NCBI GenBank assembly: GCA_902557145.1
Contig: CACDYZ010000005.1
Span: 20,449-84,448 of the forward strand
Source of the DNA: an uncultured Alphaproteobacteria bacterium
GTDB taxonomy: Bacteria; Pseudomonadota; Alphaproteobacteria; HIMB59
DNA: 64,000 nucleotides
Direction of reading: 5' to 3'
Positions 7,215 to 15,333 of the stretch are shown here, one piece after another. The notes under the pieces were generated by a model. That model worked only from the letters and a program-made list of their open reading frames with translations, made no database searches and had not been told where the DNA came from. The translations under genes and the position numbers were made by a program. Each line of letters opens with the position of its first letter. Within the stretch, counting starts at the first letter, position 1.

Positions 7215-8492
7215 ATGACACTTGAAGAACTTGAAGTGTTTGTGACGACGCAAGCCAACGTAAGTATGGAAGCATACTATTGGTGGTGTACAGCGTTGAT
7301 GATCGCAATTCACGTAGGTTTTTTAATGTATGAGGTTGGAGCTTCACGTTTCAAGAATGCCGTTTCCTCAGCAGTAAAAAATCTTTTAGCGTTCGCCTTT
7401 ATGATACCCACCTTTTGGTTATTTGGTTGGTACATTTACTTGGCGTTCCCTGGAGGTTTCACTCCGATTGACCTAGAGGGATATGGAACCCCATGGAATG
7501 TTTCAATGGGACCAATGTTAAGCGACCAGGCTACTGGTGTTTTCTGGGCAGCATTTACACTTTTTGCTTGTACTACAGCATCTGTTTTTTCAGGAGCTGT
7601 TTTGGAAAGAATAAGAATTAGTGCATTTGTTTTCTTAGCTGTAATCTTAGGTTCTGTTGCTTGGATTTTGGGCGCAGCTTGGGGTTGGCATCCTGACGGA
7701 TGGTTAGTAACACAATTTGGTTACCACGATGTAGGAGCTGCAGGTGTTGTACACATGATAGCTGGTTGGTTTGCATTTGGTGTTGTCCTGAACTTAGGTC
7801 CAAGAGTTGGTAAATATAACGCTGATGGCACAGCGAATGAAATTGAAGGTCATGATTTGAGATTTTCTTTCGTAGGTCTTCTAATGATTATTGTTGGTTT
7901 CTTTGGATTCCTCGGTGGTTGTTTAATCTGGGCTGGTGCTGATTTAGGTGGATGGATTAACATCTACGGTGCTCCAGCAACTTTATCATCATTCGCATTT
8001 AATACGTTAATGGGTCTAGCTGGAGGTATGATTGGTGCCTTCTGGATGAGTAAAGGTAATCCTTTCTGGATGATGTCTGGTGGTCTTGCAGGTATATTCT
8101 CCTGTGCCTCTGGTCTTGATGTCTGGTATCCAGGATTAGCTTTTGTCCTCGGATTTGTGGGTGGTGTAATAATTATTCCTGCGAATAATTGGTTGCATAA
8201 TACCTTCAAAATCGATGATCCTGTTGGTGCTATTTCAGTGCACGGTGTAGCTGGTATTTGGGGTGTTGTTGCAATGGGTTTATTTGCTTCAGGATATCCT
8301 GCCTCTGGAGACATTCCTCCAACTAGCTTTGGTGGTCAATTAGTTGGCTGTATAGTTATGTTCTTAGTAGGCTTTGTGCCTGGATACGGAATATCATTCA
8401 TCATGAAGGCGATGGGATGGTTGCGTGTACCAGATGCAGTGCAAAAAGCGGGTATTGACCAAGCTGAACTAGGGCTGAAAGCATATCAATAA
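7215..8492 (+). CDS. amt: Ammonium transporter, Amt family
   Basis: A 425-aa polytopic inner-membrane protein with about 11 hydrophobic helices. The Amt pore signatures are present: YHDVGAAGVVHMIAGW (about 169-184), with the first of the twin pore histidines, and SVHGVAGIWGV (about 342-352), with the second. Early sequence YYWWCTALMIAIHVGFLMYEVGAS matches the first helix of a divergent Amt subgroup without the usual cleaved signal peptide. An AGGAGG site precedes the ATG. It is divergent from a GS-like ligase and followed by small membrane protein genes, indicating coupled ammonium or methylammonium uptake and amide formation. PII (glnB, about 30.4 kb) is a likely regulator by family knowledge. 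Confidence 0.9.
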   Translation: MTLEELEVFVTTQANVSMEAYYWWCTALMIAIHVGFLMYEVGASRFKNAVSSAVKNLLAFAFMIPTFWLFGWYIYLAFPGGFTPIDLEGYGTPWNVSMGPMLSDQATGVFWAAFTLFACTTASVFSGAVLERIRISAFVFLAVILGSVAWILGAAWGWHPDGWLVTQFGYHDVGAAGVVHMIAGWFAFGVVLNLGPRVGKYNADGTANEIEGHDLRFSFVGLLMIIVGFFGFLGGCLIWAGADLGGWINIYGAPATLSSFAFNTLMGLAGGMIGAFWMSKGNPFWMMSGGLAGIFSCASGLDVWYPGLAFVLGFVGGVIIIPANNWLHNTFKIDDPVGAISVHGVAGIWGVVAMGLFASGYPASGDIPPTSFGGQLVGCIVMFLVGFVPGYGISFIMKAMGWLRVPDAVQKAGIDQAELGLKAYQ

Positions 8493-8515
8493 AGGTAATA
8501 AGGAAAGGATAAATT

Positions 8516-8689
8516 ATGAATTCATGGCCAGGACCTGAAAACAGTTGGGAAGGTGTAGATGCTTATTTCACCTCTGCCAATAGTGAAGGTACATTAATAT
8601 TCTGGACCCTTCTTGTAATAGCCTTGTTAATACTTGTTACAATGCTTGCAGCAAGACACGAGTCAGATACTGCTAACAAAACTAAATAA
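8516..8689 (+). CDS. Small 57-aa single-span membrane protein after amt
   Basis: A short open frame starts at an ATG 23 bp after the amt stop, with AAGGA/AAGG upstream, and ends TAA at 8689. The peptide has an acidic, Trp-containing N-terminus (MNSWPGPENSWEGVDAY). One hydrophobic helix follows at about residues 27-46 (LIFWTLLVIALLILVTMLAA), then a short polar tail. A GC-rich terminator follows directly, so amt and this gene make up one transcript. That context and the membrane topology support a real gene, possibly an Amt partner. I do not recognise a family. Confidence 0.65.
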   Translation: MNSWPGPENSWEGVDAYFTSANSEGTLIFWTLLVIALLILVTMLAARHESDTANKTK

Positions 8690-8703
8690 ATACTTTATTA
8701 TTA

Positions 8704-8724
8704 TGGCGGGGATTTACCCCGCCA
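8704..8724 (+). terminator. Intrinsic terminator after amt and its small downstream gene
   Basis: A perfect 8-bp stem TGGCGGGG / CCCCGCCA has a 5-base ATTTA loop, in DNA otherwise near 30% GC. It is followed by a short TTTAAACTGTT tract. It separates the amt unit from the next small gene, whose start is 12 bp away, so read-through is possible. Confidence 0.7.
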
Positions 8725-8735
8725 TTTAAACTGTT

Positions 8736-8906
8736 ATGGATTACAACACAACAAATTATTTTTTCCAAAATCTAGTAAGTCTTGTACTAGAAAATAGATT
8801 AATCGCTGCTGTATTATGGATAGTCTTCATGTATTTCATTCTCAGAAAAATAGCAAAAAAAGATAACGACTATATCCTTCATAAATTTACAAGATCTAAT
8901 AAATAA
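8736..8906 (+). CDS. Small 56-aa single-span membrane protein
   Basis: An ATG frame of 56 codons sits between the terminator and the amidotransferase gene, ending 2 bp before the latter's TTG start. The peptide has a polar N-terminus (MDYNTTNYFFQNL), one hydrophobic helix at about residues 22-36 (LIAAVLWIVFMYFIL) and a basic tail (RKIAKKDND...). No clear Shine-Dalgarno site is seen. Tight packing against the next gene supports it; the function is unknown. Confidence 0.5.
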   Translation: MDYNTTNYFFQNLVSLVLENRLIAAVLWIVFMYFILRKIAKKDNDYILHKFTRSNK

Positions 8907-8908
8907 AT

Positions 8909-9640
8909 TTGAATTTTTTAATCATAAGTGGCATGGATGAGAGCCATGACATTGAACATGCAAGTGCTGAGTGTTTCTTTCAGCATCAATATTTTAGAGA
9001 TATCATAATTTCTGAAAGGGAAGATGCTAATATTTCTGTATATAATACATATAAAAATAAAATAGATGATTTAAATAAGTATGATGCTTTTCTTTGGACA
9101 GGCGGTCTAGGAAGTATTTACGAGACTAATAGTCATAATAAAAATCAAATTGAAATATGTGAGAAAATTTTAAAATTAGACAAGCCTCTTTGGGGGAGTT
9201 GCTGGGGGCTTCAAGTTATTGCCTACTGTTATGGTGATGTAATAAAAAAAAGCAAAAAACCTGAATTTGGATACTCCGAAAAAATTGAAATCATCAAAAA
9301 TCATAAATCCTATAAAGATAAAATTAATTACTTTACCGCACCAGGTCATCATTACGATCATTTAGAGAGTATAAATTCGGAATTTGAAATTATTTCTCAA
9401 AATAATCTTTCTATCCAATCTATAAGTCATAAAAGTAAAAATATTTTTTGTACACAATATCACCCAGAGTTACCCTATAATTTCATAGGTAGTTTAATGA
9501 AATACTGGAAAAAAAATTATCTCAAAATTATGGATGAGTTTAATTTTAATAATCTTTTAAATAAATTAGAGATATTAGAGAAAGAGGATAAATATAATAG
9601 AAAATTAGAAATTGAAAATTGGCTTAGAGATCTTAATTAG
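8909..9640 (+). CDS. Class I glutamine amidotransferase-like hydrolase
   Basis: A 243-aa protein with the GATase class I triad: nucleophile Cys98 in WGSCWGLQ, and His185/Glu187 in QYHPELP. TGGLGSIYE (about 64-72) is the usual loop before the nucleophile helix. It is a stand-alone domain without a synthase partner, as in YfeJ-type or gamma-glutamyl-compound hydrolases such as PuuD. It starts at TTG 8909 right after the 56-aa gene. With a GS-like ligase 315 bp downstream on the same strand, it may cleave a gamma-glutamyl amide made by that ligase. Enzyme class is well supported; the substrate is inference. Confidence 0.8.
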   Translation: MNFLIISGMDESHDIEHASAECFFQHQYFRDIIISEREDANISVYNTYKNKIDDLNKYDAFLWTGGLGSIYETNSHNKNQIEICEKILKLDKPLWGSCWGLQVIAYCYGDVIKKSKKPEFGYSEKIEIIKNHKSYKDKINYFTAPGHHYDHLESINSEFEIISQNNLSIQSISHKSKNIFCTQYHPELPYNFIGSLMKYWKKNYLKIMDEFNFNNLLNKLEILEKEDKYNRKLEIENWLRDLN

Positions 9641-9888
9641 TTATCTTCTTTTGTTACTATCATTACAACAAAAAGAAAGAAAAGTGATAAAATTCCACAA
9701 AAAACAGATCCAAAAAAAATAGTCGAAAGGATAAAGAAAAAAATATCTAGGCTAGTTATTTTACTAAAAAATAATGGATTAGTTAAAAATTGATCAACAA
9801 CTAGTATAAAACTCATTATGAGTAATCCAGATAAAAACCCTCTTTTATAATATCTTATCCATGATTTTTTAAAGTAGCTAAAGTTCAT
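9637..9888 (-). CDS. Small 83-aa membrane protein (hypothetical)
   Basis: The peptide has a basic N-terminus (MNFSYFKKSWIRYYKRG) and two hydrophobic stretches, at about residues 18-36 and 46-78, so two or three membrane spans with the positive-inside pattern. It is convergent with the amidotransferase gene, overlapping it by 4 bp, and divergent from the GS-like gene at 9956. No ribosome-binding site is obvious. It fills an otherwise empty 300-bp gap, which favours reality, but no family is recognised. Confidence 0.45.
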   Translation of the reverse strand: MNFSYFKKSWIRYYKRGFLSGLLIMSFILVVDQFLTNPLFFSKITSLDIFFFILSTIFFGSVFCGILSLFFLFVVMIVTKEDN

Positions 9889-9955
9889 TATGTATTGGTA
9901 TTTTCTATATTATGAAAATATACTTATAAATCTATTAATTTAATTGGAGGAATAT

Positions 9956-11353
9956 GTGAGTAATTATCATCAAAATATAAAAGATGCTCTACCTGATCCT
10001 AAAAGAGTAAAAAAAATTAAAAAAGACTTAGAGTCAAAAGGAGTTAAATATATTTATTCCAATTGGATTGATTTTTTAGGAAGTCCTAAAACGAAACCAA
10101 TGCCTATTTCAGATTTTGAAGATTTATGTGCTGGAAAAGGTCCCCAATTTGCAGTTCATTCAGTATCTTTTGTCCCTGAGTTAACACCAGCTGATAATGA
10201 TCAGATACCCGTACCTGATCTTGATAGTCTTGTTATTTGTCCCTGGGATAAAACATGTGCTTGGGTTTTTGCAGATCTTTACTGGAACGACAAACCCTAC
10301 GATGTTTGTCCAAGAATGACTCTAAAAAGGCAAATTAAAAAATGTGAAAAATCTGATTTAAAATTTTTTGTTGGTATAGAACCAGAATTTTTTTTAATGA
10401 AATGGGATGGTGATAAACCTGTAAAAGCTATTGATAGAGATCCCATTCCTTTGAGAAGACAAGCTTTTGGATATGACGCTGAATATTCAATAGATGGAAT
10501 GAATTTCTTAAAAGAGATTATTGATATTTTAAATAATGATCTGAAATGGGACTTACATGATGTCGTAGCTGAGGGTGCTTACGGTCAATATGAATTAGAT
10601 TTTGGATATACAGATATTCTTTCAATGGCTGATAGATTTGTCTTTTTGCGAGTTCTTCTAAAAGAGATAGCAAAAAAATATGGTTATTTTGTATCTTTTA
10701 TGCCAAAAACTACAATTAGTGACTGGCGATCTGGAGCTCATATCAACCACAGTGTAGCTTCTATAAAAAAGAAAAATAAAAATATTTATAAAGATGGAGA
10801 TAAATTTTCAGATAAAGCATATAACGCTGTTGCAGGAATACTTAAACATGGTGCTGCTATCACAGCTTTAGCTTGCCCTACGGTTAATTCTTATAATGGT
10901 TTTGTACCTACTGTTGAGGGCTTAGATGGTGGAATGCATACCTGGGCTCCAACTCATATGACTTATGGAAATAATAATAGATCTGCCATGATAAGGTTAC
11001 CTCAAAACAGATATTGTATAGAAGATAGAGCTTCAGATTTAACTCAAAATCCATACCTTACTTTCTCATTATTGGCTGCCGCGGCTACTGAGGGCATTGA
11101 TAAGAAGATGACACCACCTAAAGCCACTAATAAAAGTCTGTATGATTTAACAGAAAAAGAAAAAAAACAAGTAACCAGTCTTCCAAGAAACTTACTAGAG
11201 GCAGTTGATGCTTTCGCAGCAGACCCTTTAACTAAAGAGGTGTTTTCAGAGGCCATGATCAATAATTTTGTGGGATATAAATACGACGAGTGGTCGAGGT
11301 ATCATACCACAACTACAGATTGGGAAATTAAAGAATATTTAAAGTTATTTTAA
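9956..11353 (+). CDS. Glutamine synthetase family ligase (GS paralog 3)
   Basis: A 465-aa GS-fold ligase. GTG at 9956 is preferred because GGAGGA lies just upstream at 9946; a TTG at 9944 would place the Shine-Dalgarno inside the gene. Motifs: GIEPEFFL, GAYGQYELDFGY, GAHINHS (in place of the common GCHCHIS), NSYNGF, NNRSAMIRLPQ and an E.R...L..NPYL segment preceded by a two-residue insertion. The residue usually adenylylated in GlnA is conserved in context (SLYDL, Tyr about 396). The ATP and glutamate sites are retained but the amine site is clearly altered, so the substrate is probably not simply ammonium. The stop abuts the next gene's start. Confidence 0.82.
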   Translation: MSNYHQNIKDALPDPKRVKKIKKDLESKGVKYIYSNWIDFLGSPKTKPMPISDFEDLCAGKGPQFAVHSVSFVPELTPADNDQIPVPDLDSLVICPWDKTCAWVFADLYWNDKPYDVCPRMTLKRQIKKCEKSDLKFFVGIEPEFFLMKWDGDKPVKAIDRDPIPLRRQAFGYDAEYSIDGMNFLKEIIDILNNDLKWDLHDVVAEGAYGQYELDFGYTDILSMADRFVFLRVLLKEIAKKYGYFVSFMPKTTISDWRSGAHINHSVASIKKKNKNIYKDGDKFSDKAYNAVAGILKHGAAITALACPTVNSYNGFVPTVEGLDGGMHTWAPTHMTYGNNNRSAMIRLPQNRYCIEDRASDLTQNPYLTFSLLAAAATEGIDKKMTPPKATNKSLYDLTEKEKKQVTSLPRNLLEAVDAFAADPLTKEVFSEAMINNFVGYKYDEWSRYHTTTTDWEIKEYLKLF

Positions 11354-12370
11354 TTGATAAATAAACAAGAATTAAAAAATTTTGAACTAAAAAATTTCAA
11401 ACTCAAATCAGGAACAACAATCGATTTAGATTTGAAATACTTAGCATTTGGTAATCTTAACGAAGACAAATCAAATGTTATTTTGTACCCAACTAGGTAT
11501 GCAGGAACTCACTTAGAGCAAGGAAATATAATTAATGATAATTTTCCTATTAACCCCAATGATTACTTCATCATTATACCTAACATGTTTTGCAATGGAG
11601 TATCTTCTTCACCAAGCAATGTAAATGGAGAAATAAAGGGACCAAATTTTCCGTTAATCACAATCTACGATAATGTTAAAGCTCAAAAAATTTTATTAGA
11701 AAAAACATTAGATATTGAAAAAATTAAACTTGTAATAGGGTGGTCAATGGGAGGGCAACAAGCACTTCAATGGGCTTCATACTTCCCTGACTCGATAGAA
11801 AGTGCCATTTCAATGTGTGGTCATGCCAAGACCACGGGTCATACTTATGTTTTTCTTGAGGGTGTATATGCTGCTTTGATATCTGACCCTAATTGGAATA
11901 AAGGCAATTATGAAAGCCAACCAAACCAAGGGAAAACTACAATGGCAAGAGTATGGGCGGGATGGGCCCATGGTCAAAACTGGTTCAGAGAAAAACATTA
12001 TTTAAGTAATGGTTTTAAAAATCCAAAAGAGGTATTAGATAAATTATGGAACAAAATTTATTATCAGCGTGATGCGAATGATCTTTTAGCTATGATTAGA
12101 ACTTGGCAGGAGCATGATATTAGTAACAATGAATTATACCAAAACGACTTTTCTAAAGCTTTAAATTCAATATCTGCAAAAACAATCCTTATGCCAGGTC
12201 ATAATGATTTGTATTTTCCACCAGAGGATAATGAAATTGAATTAAAAGATATTCCCAATGGAGAATTAAGAATCATTCCCTCAGACTATGGCCATTACGC
12301 CGGTGCGGGTAAATCTAAAGAAGACCTTGATTTTATTAATAAAGCTATTAGCGAGATACTAGTTAATTAA
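11354..12370 (+). CDS. Alpha/beta hydrolase, homoserine O-acetyltransferase (MetX)-like
   Basis: A 338-aa alpha/beta-hydrolase-fold protein of the MetX superfamily. The nucleophile elbow is GWSMGG (about 130-135), the acid lies in MPGHNDLYFPPEDN, and the His is in SDYGHYAGAG near the C-terminus. A long cap sequence (about 150-250) separates core halves, as in MetX. It starts at TTG immediately after the GS-like stop codon (TAA TTG), with no gap, so translation must be coupled. Although MetX family members make O-acetylhomoserine, a position directly after a divergent GS-like ligase makes hydrolysis or acyl transfer on that pathway's product equally possible. It is convergent with tyrS (8-bp overlap). 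Confidence 0.75.
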   Translation: MINKQELKNFELKNFKLKSGTTIDLDLKYLAFGNLNEDKSNVILYPTRYAGTHLEQGNIINDNFPINPNDYFIIIPNMFCNGVSSSPSNVNGEIKGPNFPLITIYDNVKAQKILLEKTLDIEKIKLVIGWSMGGQQALQWASYFPDSIESAISMCGHAKTTGHTYVFLEGVYAALISDPNWNKGNYESQPNQGKTTMARVWAGWAHGQNWFREKHYLSNGFKNPKEVLDKLWNKIYYQRDANDLLAMIRTWQEHDISNNELYQNDFSKALNSISAKTILMPGHNDLYFPPEDNEIELKDIPNGELRIIPSDYGHYAGAGKSKEDLDFINKAISEILVN

Positions 12371-13565
12371 ATTTTAGTTTAAAAAGTTTCTTTTTACCAA
12401 TTTTTAAAACTTGATTATCATTTTTATTATTCAGAACAGTATTAAAGTCATTTACGGTGCTGTCATCTATCTTAATACCCCCACCTTCAATTAGTCTTTT
12501 AGCTTCTGATTTTGAACTAACTAAGTTGTGACTTATGAGTGCATCTATAATTTTAATATCTAAATTTTTATCTAGTAAAATCTCGTCTAAATTTTCATCT
12601 GAATTATTTTCAAATATAGAAATAGCTTTTTTTTCAGCATCCTCTGCAGATTTTTGTGAGTGGCAATCTGAGGTTACTAAAAAAGCAAGTTTCTTTTTTG
12701 CTTCATTGATATTTTCTGAGATGATATTTTTTATTTCACTCTTATCTAAGTCACTAAATATAAGTAATAGCTTTTCTACATCGTTATCATCTACATTTCG
12801 CCAATATTGATAAAAATCATATGAGTTATACTTATTTTCATCTATCCATACCGCTCCTTGCTCAGTTTTGCCCATCTTTTTCCCAGTTGAAGTTGTTAAC
12901 AAAGGTGTGGTAAGTCCAAAAGCGCCTTTTTTATTTATTTTAGATATGATTTCCATTCCTAAAACTATATTTCCCCATTGGTCAGATCCACCAATTTGTA
13001 AATCACATTTTTCATTTTTATTTAAATAAAGAAAGTCATAACTTTGGAGTATCATGTAATTAAATTCTAAAAAAGATAATGATTGTTCTCTTTTAAGTCT
13101 TTCTTTAACACTTTCAAAAGTTAGCATTCTATTAATTGAAACATGACTACCTACATCTCTTAACAATTCGATATAATTTAATTTATCTAACCATTGATCA
13201 TTATTAATGAAGGTTATATTTTCTTTAAAATCTCTAAAATAATGTTCGAAAATTCTTTTGAAATTATCAATATTTTTTTGAATATTGTCGTAACTTAAAA
13301 TTTGTCTCGCTGTATCTTTACCTGATGGATCTCCTACTTTTGTGGTACCTCCACCCAGTAGCACTATTGCTTGATGACCGTGCTTGATAAGTGTCTTTAT
13401 AGCTCTTAATTGTACCAGACTTCCAACATGTAAAGCATCAGCTGTTGCATCAAAGCCAATATAAAAAATTATTTTTTTCTTATTTAATAATGTATTTAGT
13501 TCAATTTCATTTGTGCACTGATTGAATAGATGTCTATCTTTAAATAACTGTATATAATCAATCAT
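12363..13565 (-). CDS. tyrS: Tyrosyl-tRNA synthetase
   Basis: A 400-aa class I synthetase that charges tRNA-Tyr. The HIGH-type motif appears as DALHVGSL (about 46-53) and the KMSKS motif as KMGKT (about 230-234). The tyrosine pocket is in YDFLYL and QIGGSDQWGN. A C-terminal S4 RNA-binding domain (LISHNLVSSKSEAKRLIEGGGIKI) is present. Length is as expected. It is divergent from anmK with only 33 bp between start codons and no Shine-Dalgarno, so it may be leaderless. Confidence 0.95.
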   Translation of the reverse strand: MIDYIQLFKDRHLFNQCTNEIELNTLLNKKKIIFYIGFDATADALHVGSLVQLRAIKTLIKHGHQAIVLLGGGTTKVGDPSGKDTARQILSYDNIQKNIDNFKRIFEHYFRDFKENITFINNDQWLDKLNYIELLRDVGSHVSINRMLTFESVKERLKREQSLSFLEFNYMILQSYDFLYLNKNEKCDLQIGGSDQWGNIVLGMEIISKINKKGAFGLTTPLLTTSTGKKMGKTEQGAVWIDENKYNSYDFYQYWRNVDDNDVEKLLLIFSDLDKSEIKNIISENINEAKKKLAFLVTSDCHSQKSAEDAEKKAISIFENNSDENLDEILLDKNLDIKIIDALISHNLVSSKSEAKRLIEGGGIKIDDSTVNDFNTVLNNKNDNQVLKIGKKKLFKLKFN

Positions 13566-13598
13566 ATATAATAATTAACATAATTTTATAGATATCAA

Positions 13599-14648
13599 AT
13601 GGAATATATGGCCCTTGGATGCATGTCAGGAACATCATTAGATGGTATTGATTGTAGTCTCATTAAATCAGATGGACTTTCTTTCGCAAATGAAATTTCA
13701 AATGAATTCATCCCATATAGCGAAGAATTACAAAAAAAATTACTTAATACAATTAGCCAAGAATATTTGAATGACCCAAGTGTATTAACCTTACTAAACG
13801 AGGAATACAAGAAAGCTATCAATCAATTTATTAAAAATAATAATGTAAAAATTGACTTAATTGCTATGCACGGTCAAACTATCTTTCACGATCAAAAGAC
13901 TAAAATATCAATACAGCTTTTTGATAAAAGTTTAAGTTTTGATTCTAATTCACCGGTTATTTGCAATTTTAGAAAAAACGATCTGCTAAATGGAGGTAAT
14001 GGAGCACCAATAATGCCAGAATTTCACAAAATGATAGCAATGCAATTAGATTTAAAAAAAGTAATCTTTGTAAATATAGGTGGAGTAACCAATATAACTC
14101 TAATAAACAACGAGGATATTAATGCAGGAGATAGCTCATTTGGTAACGCTATTATTAATGATTTAATCTACGAAAGAATTGGTCAAAATTTTGATATAGA
14201 TGGATCTTTATCTGAGAAGGGAAAAAAAATTGAGACCTTATTTAATAAAATTCTTACTGATCAATTTTTTGATAAAAAGTTACCAAAATCTTTAGATAGA
14301 AATTATTTTCATAAATATAAAAAATATTTTTTTCAACACGATAATTTAAATAATACTATTTTTACTTTATTAGAGATTATACCCTATGCTATTAGAGAAT
14401 TAATTTCATCTCCATCAGACTATAAGATAATCTTAATGGGCGGTGGTAGAAAAAACCTCACACTTCAAAAAATATTTAAAAAATATTTTGAAGATGTATC
14501 TTTAATAGATTTTTACAATATGAATGGTGATTTCATTGAGTCTCAAGGAATGGCTTATTTAGGTATAAGGTATTTATTAAAGAAACATTCAACTTATTAC
14601 TCAACTACAAAAGTACTAAAAAATATATATTTAGGAGAACGTTGTTAG
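13599..14648 (+). CDS. anmK: Anhydro-N-acetylmuramic acid kinase
   Basis: A 349-aa sugar kinase of the hexokinase-like ASKHA fold. It phosphorylates and opens 1,6-anhydro-MurNAc during cell wall recycling. The signature GCMSGTSLDGID is at residues 7-18, AMHGQT near 91, NIGGVTNITL near 158 and a GDSSFGNA segment (usually DTGPGN) near 176 that retains the catalytic Asp. The C-terminal LMGGGRKN motif is present. It is convergent with the next hydrolase gene (4-bp overlap), and it starts 33 bp from the tyrS start. Confidence 0.92.
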   Translation: MEYMALGCMSGTSLDGIDCSLIKSDGLSFANEISNEFIPYSEELQKKLLNTISQEYLNDPSVLTLLNEEYKKAINQFIKNNNVKIDLIAMHGQTIFHDQKTKISIQLFDKSLSFDSNSPVICNFRKNDLLNGGNGAPIMPEFHKMIAMQLDLKKVIFVNIGGVTNITLINNEDINAGDSSFGNAIINDLIYERIGQNFDIDGSLSEKGKKIETLFNKILTDQFFDKKLPKSLDRNYFHKYKKYFFQHDNLNNTIFTLLEIIPYAIRELISSPSDYKIILMGGGRKNLTLQKIFKKYFEDVSLIDFYNMNGDFIESQGMAYLGIRYLLKKHSTYYSTTKVLKNIYLGERC

Positions 14649-15283
14649 CTTTTGTGCTTTTGAATATATTTGTTTAATGTCCCCATAAGAGGTTCTAGCT
14701 TACCTTCAAAAAGATGATTAGATTTGGAGATAGTTTCCATGGAAACATCTGCATTTTTCTGCTTCTTAAAAGTTTCAAAAAATTCTTTAAGGTTATCTTT
14801 TTTAACTATTTCGTCTTGTTCAGCACGCACTATTAATGTTTTAATAGGACAGGGAGATAAAAAGTTAAAATCATACATGTTTACTGGAGGCGCTATTAAA
14901 ATTAACCCATCAACTTCTGGTCTTCTCATTAGTGTTTGAAATCCAATCCAAGCTCCAAAAGAGAATCCTACAATCCAACAAGATCGAAAGTCTTCATTCT
15001 TTTTTTGTAACCAATCCAGTGAAACACTAGCATCATTCAATTCACCTTCTCCTTCAGTAAAAGCACCGTCACTTTTTCCAACACCTCGAAAGTTAATTCT
15101 AAGAGTTGAAAAACCAGCATCCTTCATTACTTTAAAAGCAGCATAATTAACCTTTGTATCCATCGTTCCACCATGTTTTGGGTTTGGATGTAAAATTATA
15201 GCGATATTAGGTTTTTCTTGCTCACTAGGTGAGTATTTGGCTTGAAGTTTACCTTCACCACCTTGTATAAATACTTCTGGCAT
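14645..15283 (-). CDS. Small alpha/beta hydrolase (COG2945 type)
   Basis: A 212-aa dienelactone-hydrolase-like protein; I place the start at the second ATG (MPEVFIQGGEGKL), which matches the usual family N-terminus, while an ATG 18 bp upstream is possible. HPNPKHGGTMDTKV near residue 30 and NFRGVGKSDG are family hallmarks. The nucleophile elbow is GFSFGAW, followed by PP(V) and an Asp in RAEQDEIV; the His is in SKSNHLF. Cytoplasmic, substrate unknown. The gene is widespread in Alphaproteobacteria. It is divergent from mnmA. Confidence 0.8.
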   Translation of the reverse strand: MPEVFIQGGEGKLQAKYSPSEQEKPNIAIILHPNPKHGGTMDTKVNYAAFKVMKDAGFSTLRINFRGVGKSDGAFTEGEGELNDASVSLDWLQKKNEDFRSCWIVGFSFGAWIGFQTLMRRPEVDGLILIAPPVNMYDFNFLSPCPIKTLIVRAEQDEIVKKDNLKEFFETFKKQKNADVSMETISKSNHLFEGKLEPLMGTLNKYIQKHKS

Positions 15284-15333
15284 AATTAAAGAAGAGATCA
15301 TAGATTACTTTTGATAAAAAAAGCAAGTTATAA

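Noticed and set aside
9944..9955. TTG at 9944 as the start of GS paralog 3
   Set aside because: The GGAGGA Shine-Dalgarno at 9946-9951 would lie inside the coding sequence; GTG at 9956 is correctly spaced from it. The ATG at 9954 is out of frame.
12535..12810. A 91-aa frame antisense to tyrS, and similar frames antisense to lon, clpX, nuo genes and rpsB
   Set aside because: All are inside conserved housekeeping genes on the other strand and are explained by AT-rich codon usage.
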